DNA of 64,000 nt from Mesorhizobium sp. M1C.F.Ca.ET.210.01.1.1 (GCF_004791585.1 NZ_SRUU01000013.1:62001-126000); one strand, 5' to 3'. Numbered from the stretch's first letter, positions 52,484-61,663 are shown. The notes: generated from the sequence alone by a model not told the origin. Numbers and translations are program-made.

Positions 52484-53938
52484 CTACCGTTGCAAAGCCG
52501 GCGCATTCGATGGATGAAGCGGACCGCCCATTCGGTTGCCGCTCACTTCGTCCATTCGATTGCTCTCTTCCCCAGCCGAGCCAGCACCAGTGGGCTTGGC
52601 AGCGGCGTGCTGGGCTCGGCTTGACGGCGATCGCACAGCCCGGACCAGAAACTCCGTGGTTGCCGATGCCAGGCCGCGCATCGGCGCTGCGGGCGGCCGC
52701 GCCGCTTCGGCAAACACTTCGGGATCATGCGCCAGCCGCCAGCGCAACCAGAACCCTGTCGCGAAGGAAGTCAGTATCGATGCGAGCACCAGCGCGCTGA
52801 ACATGCGTTCATCGATGATGCCGGCGGCGTATGCCACGCTTGCCAGCACGATGCCCGGCCCGCCGCGCGTGTTCATGGCGACGCCGTAGTCGAAAGCCCT
52901 GGCCCAGGCGGTACCCGCTATCCTGGCGGCAGTGGTGCAGCTCACCAACTTGATGGCCGTGCTCGCGATGATGAAGAAGAGGATGAGCGAACCGTCGAAC
53001 TGGTGCGCCAAATCGAGCCGCAGGCCGACAAGCGCGAAATAGATCGGTACGAAAAACCATATCGAGATGTCGGCGATATGCTGTTTCACTGGAGCAAGAT
53101 GCCGCGAGGGAAACCGCGTCATCACCAAGCCGGCGAGAAGCGCGGCGAAGACAATGTTGACTTTCAAGAGGCTCGCGGCCGCCACGAAGACCAGGCACAA
53201 CAGCATCGTGTAGCCGGTCAAGGACGCTTCGCTGAACTTGCCGAAGACCCTTCGCCGGACCTCGCGTGCGACGGCCGGCGCGACAAAGAGCGAGGCGAGC
53301 ACGAAAGCGAGGTTGATCGCGATCACCCGCCCGATGCCTCCCGCGTCGGCAGCGTCGCCGTGCTGCACCGCCGTGGCGATGGCAAGCATGCTCCAAAGAA
53401 TGAGATCCTGAATGGTCGCGGCGCCGATAATGTTGCGCGCGAACGAACTGTTCATCAGGCCGAGATCGAGGAAGAGGCGCGAGATGACCGGGATCGACGT
53501 GACGCCCGCCGCGATACCCATCACCAGCTTGAATGCAAAGGCGTCGCCCTTCTGTGCGTCCGCGAACAGCGGCGCGCCGAGATAGCCGCATGCGAACGGA
53601 ACCACCAGCGCGCCGACCACCAGCGCCGGTATGATGCGGCCCGATCCCGCCATGCCTTCCGTCTGCATCTTGAAGCCGGCGGTGAACATCAGCAAAACGA
53701 GGCCCAGCCAGTAAAAGGCGGAGAGCAAGGCACCCTGGGCGGGAAACCCGGCGAACAACCATTTGTGCGCGTCGGGCAAGACAAGCCCCAACACCGACGG
53801 GCCGAGCGCAATTCCGCCCGCGATCTCGCCAATCACGCGCGGCAGCTTCAGCCGCTCGAACATATGTCCGCCGCCCAACGCGCCGACGAGCAGCACGACA
53901 AGGGACAGGAAGAAGCGCGCGAGTTCAGAATCGTTCAT
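52484..53938 (-). CDS. CPA2-type cation:proton antiporter
   Basis: 484 residues, about twelve hydrophobic segments. The family start is FLSLVVLLVGALGGGHMFERLKLPRVIGEIAGGIALGPSVLG; later DLGLMNSSFARNIIGAATIQDLILW, FFVPIYFALVGLRLDL and AMNTRGGPGIVLASVAYAAGII follow the KefB/NapA-type pattern. A ~90-residue cytoplasmic tail follows, without a RCK domain. It exchanges Na+ or K+ for H+. It may be cotranscribed with the PqqD-kinase gene, from which it is 20 bases away, but a functional link is unclear. Confidence 0.83.
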   Translation of the reverse strand: MNDSELARFFLSLVVLLVGALGGGHMFERLKLPRVIGEIAGGIALGPSVLGLVLPDAHKWLFAGFPAQGALLSAFYWLGLVLLMFTAGFKMQTEGMAGSGRIIPALVVGALVVPFACGYLGAPLFADAQKGDAFAFKLVMGIAAGVTSIPVISRLFLDLGLMNSSFARNIIGAATIQDLILWSMLAIATAVQHGDAADAGGIGRVIAINLAFVLASLFVAPAVAREVRRRVFGKFSEASLTGYTMLLCLVFVAAASLLKVNIVFAALLAGLVMTRFPSRHLAPVKQHIADISIWFFVPIYFALVGLRLDLAHQFDGSLILFFIIASTAIKLVSCTTAARIAGTAWARAFDYGVAMNTRGGPGIVLASVAYAAGIIDERMFSALVLASILTSFATGFWLRWRLAHDPEVFAEAARPPAAPMRGLASATTEFLVRAVRSPSSRAQHAAAKPTGAGSAGEESNRMDEVSGNRMGGPLHPSNAPALQR

Positions 53939-54004
53939 GGCGCCGCCTTGTTTGACGCGCTCGAAAGGTGAATCTGGGATGTTGTCGGGGGGTCACCGCC
54001 ACGG

Positions 54005-54574
54005 TCAATCGCGAACATAGGAGGCAACAATCCGCGCCGCGAGTTCATCCAGGGAATGTGCCTCGGTATCGAGTACGAGGTCCGGGTTGTCGGGTGCCCG
54101 GTACTCGGTGTTGTAGCCGATCAGCGTATCGATCTCGCCGCTCATCGCCTTGCGATACAGCCCTTTCGGATCCCTTTGCGCGCAAGTCTGGACGGAGCAG
54201 GCGACGTAGCCGATCGTCAGGTTTGTGACATTCTCGCGGACATACTGGCGCGCATCCTGCCCGGCGGTGAGCGCGGCGACCACCACGCGCAGGCCGGCAT
54301 CGGCAGCCTTGTTGGCCAGATGCACCAGGACCGAGACCACCCGCAAACGGCTGTCCGCGCCAAATCCGAGATCGGCTCCAAAGAGCCCACGGACCTCATC
54401 GCCGTCGAAGAGAATGGCCGGAACGCCATGCCGTCGCAAATCCGCGACAACGCGGGTCGCCAGCGTCGTCTTGCCGGCCGAGGTTGGGCCCAGCAGCCAC
54501 AACACCGTTCCCGGCTGCGGATATCCGCAATCCTGTTGGGGCATCAGCCCGAAATGTCTCGTTCCATTGACCAT
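54005..54574 (-). CDS. cysC: Adenylylsulfate (APS) kinase
   Basis: 189 residues. Walker A GPTSAGKTTLA (about 29-39), then FDGDEVRGLFGADLGF, matching the LDGDNVRhGLnxDLGF motif, and QRDPKGLYRKAMSGEIDTLIGYNTEYRAPDNPDLVLDT, the APS/lid region. It phosphorylates APS to PAPS, the sulfate donor. It starts 21 bases downstream of the ATP-sulfurylase fusion, so the pair turns sulfate and ATP into PAPS for the sulfotransferase at 38235. Canonical CysC has GLSGSGKST; the T-S-A-G change keeps the loop pattern. Confidence 0.87.
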   Translation of the reverse strand: MVNGTRHFGLMPQQDCGYPQPGTVLWLLGPTSAGKTTLATRVVADLRRHGVPAILFDGDEVRGLFGADLGFGADSRLRVVSVLVHLANKAADAGLRVVVAALTAGQDARQYVRENVTNLTIGYVACSVQTCAQRDPKGLYRKAMSGEIDTLIGYNTEYRAPDNPDLVLDTEAHSLDELAARIVASYVRD

Positions 54575-54595
54575 CTCTCATCCCCGGTTTGTGCC

Positions 54596-56776
54596 CTATT
54601 CCTGGAACAGTGCGTGCTGCACCATCATCTCGGCGCGCACGACGTCCTGCACCTCGGATCGCATCATCCAATTCGGCAGCGCCTCCCCCGCCCTCAAGGC
54701 GCGTCGAATCTCCGAGCCGCTGATAGGCGTCGCGGCCTCGCAGGCGTTCAGATCGACATAGCTCTCGGACTGGGTGTCGTAGCCGATGGCATCGAAGAAG
54801 ATCGGTTCAATGCCTAAATCGCCGAGCTCATCGAACAGCTCCCTGCTCGCATTGGCAGCGTAGAAACCGCCGACGCCCGAGTGGTCGCGTCCGATGATGA
54901 AATGGCTGCAGCCCATGTTCTTGCGGCACAATGCCGTGAAAACCGCTTCGCGTGGGCCCGCAAATCGCGGATAGGTGATGAAGCTTGCGAGCACCACCTT
55001 GCCCGGCGGATAAATGCCGTAGTCGAGCATGGCCTGGTAGCCGTCGAGGATAAGGTGCGGCATGAAATCGCCGCGCTTGGCAAGTCCCACAACAGGGTTG
55101 ATCAGCAGGCCGTCGGCGTAAGTGCGCTCCAAGGCGGCCATCTGGATCACCTCATGGACGCGATGGACCATGTTGCGACTGTGGAAGGCCACGACCCGGC
55201 TCCAGCCCTTATGCGCGAAGACCATGCGCAGTTGGGCCGGCGTCAGGTCGTAGCGCCGGTATGGCAAGGGCAGCGGCTGGATGAGCGTGATGCCGCCGGC
55301 CAGGAAGTGGCCGCCGCGCGCAAGCACGCGGGCGACGCCTGGATGCTCGCGCGAGTCCGTGCCGAACCATTTGCGCGCGAGCAGCTCCGGCTCGAAATCG
55401 TAGGTTTCGCCGATGTCGAGAACGGAATGCGCCATTCCGCTTTTGCTGGAAAGGAGAACCCTGTCGCCCTCAGAAAATCGGCTTGCGATCTCCCTCGGGA
55501 CGGCCAGGACAACCGGCATTGTCCAGGCCAGGCCGGAGGGAAGCTGGTTGTATTCGAGTACGCTTTCCAGGCACGCCCTGTCCATGAAGCCCGACAGCGG
55601 CGAGAAGGTGCCGCGCGCGATCTGCTCGACGTCGGTCAGCTCATCGTCACCGACGGTGATCGCGGGGAGATCCCTGATGTCCAGGTCTTCCGCCGGCCCG
55701 AGCGTCCGGCTGACCAGGCGTCCGCCATGAGGCTCGACGCCGGCCAGCAAAGACGATGGGCGCACCCGGATGGAATGCGTGCCGTTGTGCACATTGCGCC
55801 GGAATTGCTCGGCGACCTTGACCACCATCCTTGCACAGTTGACCGGGTATTGGCCGATGGCGGTTTCCGCCGCCAGGACGAGGCCGTCGGCGCCGTCCGC
55901 CAGAGTGTTGTAGATGTCGTTGACTTCGGCGCGTGTCGGCGTCGGCGAACTCGTCATCGACTCCAGCAGGTTCGTTGCGACATAGACCTTCGCGCCATGC
56001 GCCTTGGCGGTGCGGATGATCATCTTCTGAATTGCCGGAATCTGCTCGATCGGAACTTCGCGGGACAGGTCGCCGCGATCGATCAGGATCGCATCCGACT
56101 TCTCGGCGATGGACGCGAGATGGCGCAAGCCGCTCAGGCATTCGATCTTGGAGATGATGACCGCACCGGGGCCGGCCTTGGCCCGGGTGCCGTCGACGTC
56201 CGACGCACGATGCGCGAAGGAAAGCGCGAAATGGCGGATGCCCATCCGGCGGCCGATCGCGATGGCCGCCAGATCCTTGTCGGTAAGGGGCGGCATCTCG
56301 ATAGTGCGCTGCACCGTTACGGCCTTGTTCTGGCCGAGCTCTCCACCGTTCAGAACCCTCAGGATGACGGCGTCGTTGTTCTTCTCCACGACCTGGGTCA
56401 GGACAGCGTTGAAGTCGATGCTGATAAAGTCGCCGACTTGAAGCTTGTCGATGATATATGCCGGGTAGAAACTGATGCCGAACTGGTCGCCTGCCGCTGG
56501 CCGCGCCCGGGCAGTCAGGAACCGGTTTTCGCGCACCGTCACCTTTCCGTCGGCCAGCGGGCCGGTGCGGATCTGCGCGCCTTCGGTATCGAGACAAATC
56601 GGAATGTGCGTCCGTTTCTGGATGAAGGTGATGATCCGCTCGAGATCCTCGATCTTCGTGTGTGACAAATTGAGGCGCAATAGCGAGGTGCCGGCCCGCT
56701 CCAGCCAATGGATGACCTTGTCGTTCAGCGACGCCGGACCCAGCGTGCATAGCAGCTCGACTTCCCTGCCTTTCAT
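54596..56776 (-). CDS. Pyruvate-kinase-like / ATP sulfurylase fusion
   Basis: 726 residues. About 1-335 is pyruvate-kinase-like: LLCTLGPASLND, LLRLNLSHTKIEDL, CLDTEGAQIRTG (Glu where Lys is usual), VIISKIECLSGL, ILIDRGDLSREV and TPTRAEVNDIYNTLADGADGLVLAAETAIGQYP. The pyruvate kinase C-terminal regulatory domain is missing. About 350-726 is ATP sulfurylase: GTFSPLSGFMDRA, VVAFHSRNMVHRVHEVIQMA (HxxH kept, QTRNP altered to HSRNM), GRDHSGVGGFY and ISGSEIRRALRAGEALPNWMMRSEV. It makes APS from ATP and sulfate. The ATG at 56776 follows GGTGGGAG. The role of the first domain is open: ATP regeneration, regulation or scaffold. Confidence 0.87.
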   Translation of the reverse strand: MKGREVELLCTLGPASLNDKVIHWLERAGTSLLRLNLSHTKIEDLERIITFIQKRTHIPICLDTEGAQIRTGPLADGKVTVRENRFLTARARPAAGDQFGISFYPAYIIDKLQVGDFISIDFNAVLTQVVEKNNDAVILRVLNGGELGQNKAVTVQRTIEMPPLTDKDLAAIAIGRRMGIRHFALSFAHRASDVDGTRAKAGPGAVIISKIECLSGLRHLASIAEKSDAILIDRGDLSREVPIEQIPAIQKMIIRTAKAHGAKVYVATNLLESMTSSPTPTRAEVNDIYNTLADGADGLVLAAETAIGQYPVNCARMVVKVAEQFRRNVHNGTHSIRVRPSSLLAGVEPHGGRLVSRTLGPAEDLDIRDLPAITVGDDELTDVEQIARGTFSPLSGFMDRACLESVLEYNQLPSGLAWTMPVVLAVPREIASRFSEGDRVLLSSKSGMAHSVLDIGETYDFEPELLARKWFGTDSREHPGVARVLARGGHFLAGGITLIQPLPLPYRRYDLTPAQLRMVFAHKGWSRVVAFHSRNMVHRVHEVIQMAALERTYADGLLINPVVGLAKRGDFMPHLILDGYQAMLDYGIYPPGKVVLASFITYPRFAGPREAVFTALCRKNMGCSHFIIGRDHSGVGGFYAANASRELFDELGDLGIEPIFFDAIGYDTQSESYVDLNACEAATPISGSEIRRALRAGEALPNWMMRSEVQDVVRAEMMVQHALFQE

Positions 56777-56961
56777 GGCTCCCACCTCTGTTTCCGTGTT
56801 TGCGCAGTTCGTGCGATGAGTGATCAACCAGTTGATCTGGGTGCGATCCTGCCGACAGGGCGAGACCGCGGGCATGGAGGCGGTGTCAGCGCTCAGGTCG
56901 ATTGATTGCCGTCGTTGCAGCTGTGGACGGCAACGATCCGCTGCTTGCCGACGGTGCGGCC

Positions 56962-57999
56962 TCACAGCGCTTCGTCGGTAAAGCGGGCCACGTCCTGATG
57001 CGCCGTGATCCATTGGAGATGCGCCTTGTCCCAGTATCGGCGGGCATCGATTCCCGTCAGCACCGTGAAGCCGGACGGTGGCATCGGGAATGCGGACGGC
57101 ATCGGCTCGTCGGGCAGCCACAGCAGCATGTTGTCCCGGCATTCGATCGCCAGCCGCCACGTGCGTTCCAGACGATGAAACCCACGCATGTTTGCCGCGG
57201 CGAGCGCAAAGACCGATCCCGTGATCCGCAACCTGGGTGATCGGTCGGTGGCCTTGACCGGCGTCTGATGCGTGATTTCACCCTTGGCCAGATAGGCATG
57301 CATGTGGATGAGCGTTCTGTCGATATGCACGGTCTCGTTCGTTCCGTCCCGCTCCTTTTTCGCGGGATCCACGCTGATCCCCGAGAAGCACCCATCGAAG
57401 AGGCAATCTTCGATGGTGCCGCTAAGCAGATAGTCGTTCTCCACCGCGTCATCCCGGACCTCGCTGAGCCAGCAGCCTTTGACGCGAAAGCGCGTGGCCC
57501 CTTCGGCGAAGCGAATTGCGTCCCAGCAGCGGCGCACACGAACACCTTCTATCGTGGCGTCCGCGGTTTCGCCCCTGACGAGAAGAGCCGCGCTGTTGCA
57601 GTATGTGTCCTCCCAGTCCGACGTCTGCGGTACTTCACCATTGAAGCGCCCGCCGATGAACCGAACGCCGGGGCAGTCGCGGATGACAACCGGATAACGA
57701 TTGACCGGCAGCGTCCCCTCGTCGCAGCCCATCGTCACGCTCGGCTCGCTGTTCCGGCTGTTGGCAACCGTGAAGGACGCATTCCGGGCATCGATTGTTG
57801 ATCCCTCCGGGAGGTTCCGAATTGACTGCTGCTCATAGCCGTACTCGCCATTCAAGACGATCGGCTGGCCTTTCCCGCTGTCAATCGGCGGGAGTGGCGC
57901 CTGCCCGCCCTGCGCCTTTTGTGGTCCGGGCAACAGGGCGAATAGGGGATATGAGCCGGCAAGGCTCATGAATGCACGGCGATCCATTCTCATGCTCAT
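56962..57999 (-). CDS. Tat-exported right-handed beta-helix protein
   Basis: 345 residues. The N-terminus MSMRMDRRAFMSLAGSYPLF is a twin-arginine signal. The body has short repeating beta strands typical of parallel beta-helices (VVIRDCPGVRFIGGRFNGEV, ATIEGVRVRRCWDAIRFAEGATRFRVKGCWLSEVRDDAVENDYLLSGTIEDCLFDG, cut into rungs). Such folds are often polysaccharide lyases, hydrolases or epimerases, so a periplasmic polymer-trimming or -modifying role is likely. Start 57999 overlaps the stop of the upstream P-loop gene by ATGA. No catalytic triad can be assigned. Confidence 0.75.
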   Translation of the reverse strand: MSMRMDRRAFMSLAGSYPLFALLPGPQKAQGGQAPLPPIDSGKGQPIVLNGEYGYEQQSIRNLPEGSTIDARNASFTVANSRNSEPSVTMGCDEGTLPVNRYPVVIRDCPGVRFIGGRFNGEVPQTSDWEDTYCNSAALLVRGETADATIEGVRVRRCWDAIRFAEGATRFRVKGCWLSEVRDDAVENDYLLSGTIEDCLFDGCFSGISVDPAKKERDGTNETVHIDRTLIHMHAYLAKGEITHQTPVKATDRSPRLRITGSVFALAAANMRGFHRLERTWRLAIECRDNMLLWLPDEPMPSAFPMPPSGFTVLTGIDARRYWDKAHLQWITAHQDVARFTDEAL

Positions 58000-58862
58000 T
58001 GTCCTGCCATGTCGCACAACCGATGCCTGTCGAGGCATGCGAGCAGGACCGCCTCGAGCGCTCTTTCCGCAACGTCTTCGGGCGATGCCAGCCTGTCCAC
58101 ATCGACCGCCGCCAGTACGCAGGAGTGGTCTTCCGCGCGCATTTCCCTTTCGAGGTCCGCAGCCATTTCGCGGCAAGTATGATCCGCCGCCGACCAGAGA
58201 TCAGGGTAGCTGTCCGCAGATTTTCTTTGCATCCGCGAGGACCGATCGCTCCTGGTCAGGAGTCGATCTCGTGCGATGTCGGCGCCGCCGCGCAGATGAA
58301 CAAAAATCATGTCATGCATGCCAATGGAAGAAAGTATATCAAGCCATTTTTCGGATGTCGTTCGATGCTTGCTCTTCAGAAAGATGGACCAGAAGCCCTG
58401 CAGCAACCCCTGATCCAGTATGATTATCGAATTCTTTCTTGTTCTCTCATCTTCTATGTAGGCGATCAAAGAACAAAGGTTCCAGGTAACTTTGATCACA
58501 TCGACAAGCGACATCTGCCCGCTTTCGATGACGAAGCGCCCAATCCGCCCAACCAGCGAACGGAACTCAGGATCTCTGAATCGTGGGATGACGATTCCGA
58601 TCCTGTATATCTGCCTGCCGATGAATGTTCGTGTCTCCCCAGCTATCCTCACTTCGCCAACCAGCGGACCGCACCGTTGCAAGCTTTTCGCCATCAGGCT
58701 GGAGGCGGTCGTCTTCCCAATGCCGGGGAGACCAAAGAATTCTACAAAGCGAATATCTGTATGAAGCGCACGCGCTTCGGATGACGGGAGGCCCGCCACC
58801 AGGTCACGAACCGTATGCGAAGTCATGGGCTCACTTGACGGAGATAGCGCTCGGAAGAACAA
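57996..58862 (-). CDS. P-loop kinase-like protein of unknown substrate
   Basis: 288 residues. The only clear motif is the P-loop FVEFFGLPGIGKTTASSLMA (about 39-58); a possible Walker B is SIIILDQGLLQGFWSIFL. The C-terminal part HDMIFVHLRGGADIARDRLLTRSDRSSRMQ resembles the lid region of small-molecule kinases. It lies between the O-antigen-ligase-like and beta-helix genes, coupled to the latter, so it probably serves polymer synthesis. ATG 58826 (MTSHTVRD) is a possible later start. I do not recognise the family further. Confidence 0.65.
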   Translation of the reverse strand: MFFRALSPSSEPMTSHTVRDLVAGLPSSEARALHTDIRFVEFFGLPGIGKTTASSLMAKSLQRCGPLVGEVRIAGETRTFIGRQIYRIGIVIPRFRDPEFRSLVGRIGRFVIESGQMSLVDVIKVTWNLCSLIAYIEDERTRKNSIIILDQGLLQGFWSIFLKSKHRTTSEKWLDILSSIGMHDMIFVHLRGGADIARDRLLTRSDRSSRMQRKSADSYPDLWSAADHTCREMAADLEREMRAEDHSCVLAAVDVDRLASPEDVAERALEAVLLACLDRHRLCDMAGQ

Positions 58863-58880
58863 GGAGAGAGCAGGAAAAGG

Positions 58881-60161
58881 TCAGTGTTGGAATGCCGGCG
58901 ACGCAGTGCCTTTGAACTGCATAGTATTCTCGGCCCGCTCGGTCCGCGGCAGTCGCTGCATTCCGCGATAGAACATGAGCAGCGCCAATGGCAGCCAGAA
59001 GAAAGGCGCCGTCGACGGGCCGAAGGAATCGCTCATCTGATTGGCGACGAGATAATTCAACACAGAAACCGATGCACCGAGCACCATCACATCGGTCTTT
59101 GCCGAGGGCTCGCTCGCGTCACTACCAATCAATGTGTGAAGAACGGCGCTTGCCAGGTAGAACGTGGCCAACAGAGCAATGACCGTCACCAAAGCGAGGC
59201 CGGGCACTCCCAGCGTCCGGAAATAGTCGATGAACAGGTTATGACTGTGGGGAGCTATGTCGCCTATCCACTGGCCCGCACCCACACCCAGGAACGGATG
59301 CGCCAAGCCCAGATCGATCGACATCGACCATAGGCGTTGCCGCGATATCATGGAGTGCGCGTCGCCTCCGGAGAGTTGAACGAACAGCAGGTTGTAGGCT
59401 CGCGGATTGAAATGCTGCAACGTCTGCAAACTCGCCAGAAATAATACCGGAGCCGCAACCATCCCAACAATTATTGATATCGGATTCTTCTTTCTTCTTA
59501 TAAGATAAACACAGTATAGCCCAAAGAACAATCCAAGACCAACAACACCGACGACGAAATTGGTCTTTGAGCCTGATTTCACCAGGCCAAGGAGCACCGC
59601 CACGAGGCTGCCAAGGAGAAGAATTCGGTATTTGCGGGAAACGGTGAGTCTCGCGGCGACAAGCGGCAGACCCGCCGACAGGGCAATTCCCAGTTGGTTC
59701 GAATGCTTGAAATATCCTGCGGCCCTGTCGGCGAACCTGGCACCGCCCAGGCCTACTATCACGAGGCAGGATGTTACGACGCTCATGATGATCATCGCCG
59801 TTACAATCCTGTCAACCGCCTCAGGACCCTTGGGTCTAATGGAGATCGCCGCAACGGCCGGGATCGTAGCGAAACCAAACACCTGCGCGAAAACCGCGCG
59901 TCCAGTCCTGATCGGGTTGTCGGCGTAGGTCATCGATAGCAGGGAAAGAACAACGATGAATGCAGCCGTCGTCAGCACAGCAGTCGTCAAGGCCGCTTCA
60001 GCTCGATGAAGGCTTCTTGCTATCTCGCTGTAGGTAGCGACGCTTAGCAAGGCGCAGAACAGGGCCAGCAAAAAGGAAATTGAACCGTCGGCTCCGCCAA
60101 TCCGCGCGGCGCCGGGGAACCATGTCGACATGATAAGCAGGAGAATAGATACTTGCAGCAT
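58881..60161 (-). CDS. O-antigen ligase/Wzy polymerase-like membrane protein
   Basis: 426 residues with about eleven hydrophobic segments and one larger periplasmic loop containing GGDAHSMISRQRLWSMSIDLGLAHPFLGVGAGQWIGDIAPHSHNLFIDYFRTLG (seen as separate motifs SxRxxLW and HSHNLFxDYF), the Wzy_C/WaaL signature. In an exopolysaccharide locus with flippase, co-polymerase and exporter, polymerisation of repeat units is more likely than ligation to lipid A. It lies 18 bases upstream of the P-loop gene. Confidence 0.83.
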   Translation of the reverse strand: MLQVSILLLIMSTWFPGAARIGGADGSISFLLALFCALLSVATYSEIARSLHRAEAALTTAVLTTAAFIVVLSLLSMTYADNPIRTGRAVFAQVFGFATIPAVAAISIRPKGPEAVDRIVTAMIIMSVVTSCLVIVGLGGARFADRAAGYFKHSNQLGIALSAGLPLVAARLTVSRKYRILLLGSLVAVLLGLVKSGSKTNFVVGVVGLGLFFGLYCVYLIRRKKNPISIIVGMVAAPVLFLASLQTLQHFNPRAYNLLFVQLSGGDAHSMISRQRLWSMSIDLGLAHPFLGVGAGQWIGDIAPHSHNLFIDYFRTLGVPGLALVTVIALLATFYLASAVLHTLIGSDASEPSAKTDVMVLGASVSVLNYLVANQMSDSFGPSTAPFFWLPLALLMFYRGMQRLPRTERAENTMQFKGTASPAFQH

Positions 60162-60530
60162 GGGTGGGTCATCTCACCGGAGGCGGCGCTTCCAGCATCT
60201 TCGGCGGCCTATGAGGCTGTGGCGAATGGTGTGCTCACAGTAAATTCCGGCGCAACGATTCAAGACACGCTGCCGCACCGCGGGTGAACTTCCGCGTACC
60301 TATTTCATAAGCAGCGTAGGCTCAGCCCGCGGGCAAGGAAATGAGCGAAAGGACGTCATTGGGACAAGCTGTCCTACGCCTTTTGTGCAAGCGGCCGTGG
60401 TGCGGCGATTTCCAGCCACCTTGTTAAGGCGACGGGCAGCGCGCCGAGATTGAGTGTTGGTCCGGATCCGCGGATGTGGGAGACTTTGCGCACGGCACAC
60501 TTTGAGTCTTCCACACCATAGGAGATCGCA
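60162..60530. other. Intergenic region between divergent genes
   Basis: About 370 bases between the polymerase-like gene and the small membrane protein gene. It must contain promoters for both directions. No motif, repeat or coding signal stands out; the antisense open frame across 60300-61190 has shadow-like composition. Confidence 0.35.
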
Positions 60531-60779
60531 GTGCTTTTGGGTCTCATCGCCGTCGGTGCGATCGGCGTCTTGCTGGGACTTCGCGTTCGTGCGCCCGCGC
60601 TTATCGTCGCGACAGCCGTCATTGTCGTGGTCGCAACCATAGCAGGCGGCATTGGCGGTTTGTTCGATTGGCACCGCTTGCTTTCGATCCTGCTCCTCGT
60701 TGTCGCGCTGCAGCTCGCCTACCTGTTCGGCCTCCTCCTCGGCGTCATGTGGCGGCGCAGCATGCCCCCTCAGCAATGA
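60531..60779 (+). CDS. Small two-span membrane protein
   Basis: 82 residues from GTG 60531, supported by AGGAGAT seven bases upstream. Hydrophobic segments at about 2-19, 23-44 and 48-72 (LLGLIAVGAIGVLLGL, ALIVATAVIVVVATIAGGIGGLF, LLSILLLVVALQLAYLFGLLLGVMW), with a short polar tail RRSMPPQQ. I do not recognise a family. It is oriented opposite to its neighbours in the polysaccharide locus. Confidence 0.55.
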   Translation: MLLGLIAVGAIGVLLGLRVRAPALIVATAVIVVVATIAGGIGGLFDWHRLLSILLLVVALQLAYLFGLLLGVMWRRSMPPQQ

Positions 60780-60946
60780 TGGCTGGGACCGCCGGTGGTA
60801 CTGCGGTCTTCGAGGCATAGACAGGCACGAGGAAGAATTCGCGATGCGCCCAACGCATGTCGCGCAGCGGTTTTGCGAAAACGATGTGCATGAAAACAAG
60901 GCCTGAAGCGCGTCGCCCGAATCCGTTTCAGCGCGACGCGCATTGG

Positions 60947-61627
60947 TCAAGACGCATGGTCGAATTTCATCACGGCAAAGATCGTCCGTATGAGAATGAT
61001 GACATCGGCCCACATGGACCAGTTCCGCACGTAGCGGCTGTCGATATTGACACGACTGGGATAGTCTATTGCGTCTCTGCCCGTCACTTGCCACAGGCCG
61101 GTAAGCCCCGGCCGGGCCCGAAGATAGTCGATCGCACAAGCGCCGTAGCGTTGCAATTCGTTGGGAACGACCGGCCGAGGGCCGACACAACTCATTTCGC
61201 CGCGCAGCACGTTGATGAGTTGAGGCAGCTCATCCAGGCTCGATTTCCTGAGAATGTGTCCCAGGAACGTGATGCGGGGGTCGTTTCTGATTTTCCAGTT
61301 CTGCTCCCATTCCTTGGCGGCTTCCGGATTGGTCGCAAGATACTCGGCCAGAACCTGCTCGGAATTGGCGACCATGGTCCTGAACTTGTAGCAGGAGAAG
61401 CGCTTGCCGTTGAAGCCGACCCGGGTGTGGGAGAATATCGCCGGCGCGCCGTCGGTCAGCAATATCAGGAGGGCAATCGCCAGCATAACCGGAGCGGCGA
61501 GGACAAGCGCGATCGACGCGACCGTCACATCCATCATCCTCTTGGACCGCCCCCCAAGCGGGCGACGGTTTTGCCCGACGCGGATGCCGGGCCCGTGGGA
61601 GTTCATGTCAAATGCGCTGATCGTCAT
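60947..61627 (-). CDS. ExoY-like undecaprenyl-phosphate sugar-1-phosphate transferase
   Basis: 226 residues from ATG 61627 (238 from 61663). One membrane span (VTVASIALVLAAPVMLAIALLILL) then the bacterial sugar transferase domain: FSHTRVGFNGKRFSCYKFRTM, ITFLGHILRKSSLDELPQLINVLRGEMSCVGPRPVV and ARPGLTGLWQVTGRD. It attaches the first sugar phosphate to undecaprenyl phosphate and so starts each repeat unit, as ExoY does in succinoglycan synthesis. The length is the short ExoY form without the N-terminal spans of WbaP. Start codon uncertain. Confidence 0.87.
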   Translation of the reverse strand: MTISAFDMNSHGPGIRVGQNRRPLGGRSKRMMDVTVASIALVLAAPVMLAIALLILLTDGAPAIFSHTRVGFNGKRFSCYKFRTMVANSEQVLAEYLATNPEAAKEWEQNWKIRNDPRITFLGHILRKSSLDELPQLINVLRGEMSCVGPRPVVPNELQRYGACAIDYLRARPGLTGLWQVTGRDAIDYPSRVNIDSRYVRNWSMWADVIILIRTIFAVMKFDHAS

Positions 61628-61663
61628 GAGTTTCGCCAAGGAACACGGCTGGATTTTCCGCAT

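Noticed and set aside
54881-56665. 594-codon plus-strand frame across the ATP-sulfurylase fusion gene
   Set aside because: Antisense shadow; the minus strand encodes two recognisable enzyme domains.
60300-61190. 296-codon minus-strand frame between the ExoY-like gene and the polymerase-like gene
   Set aside because: It overlaps the well-supported ExoY-like gene in another frame and has no recognisable features.
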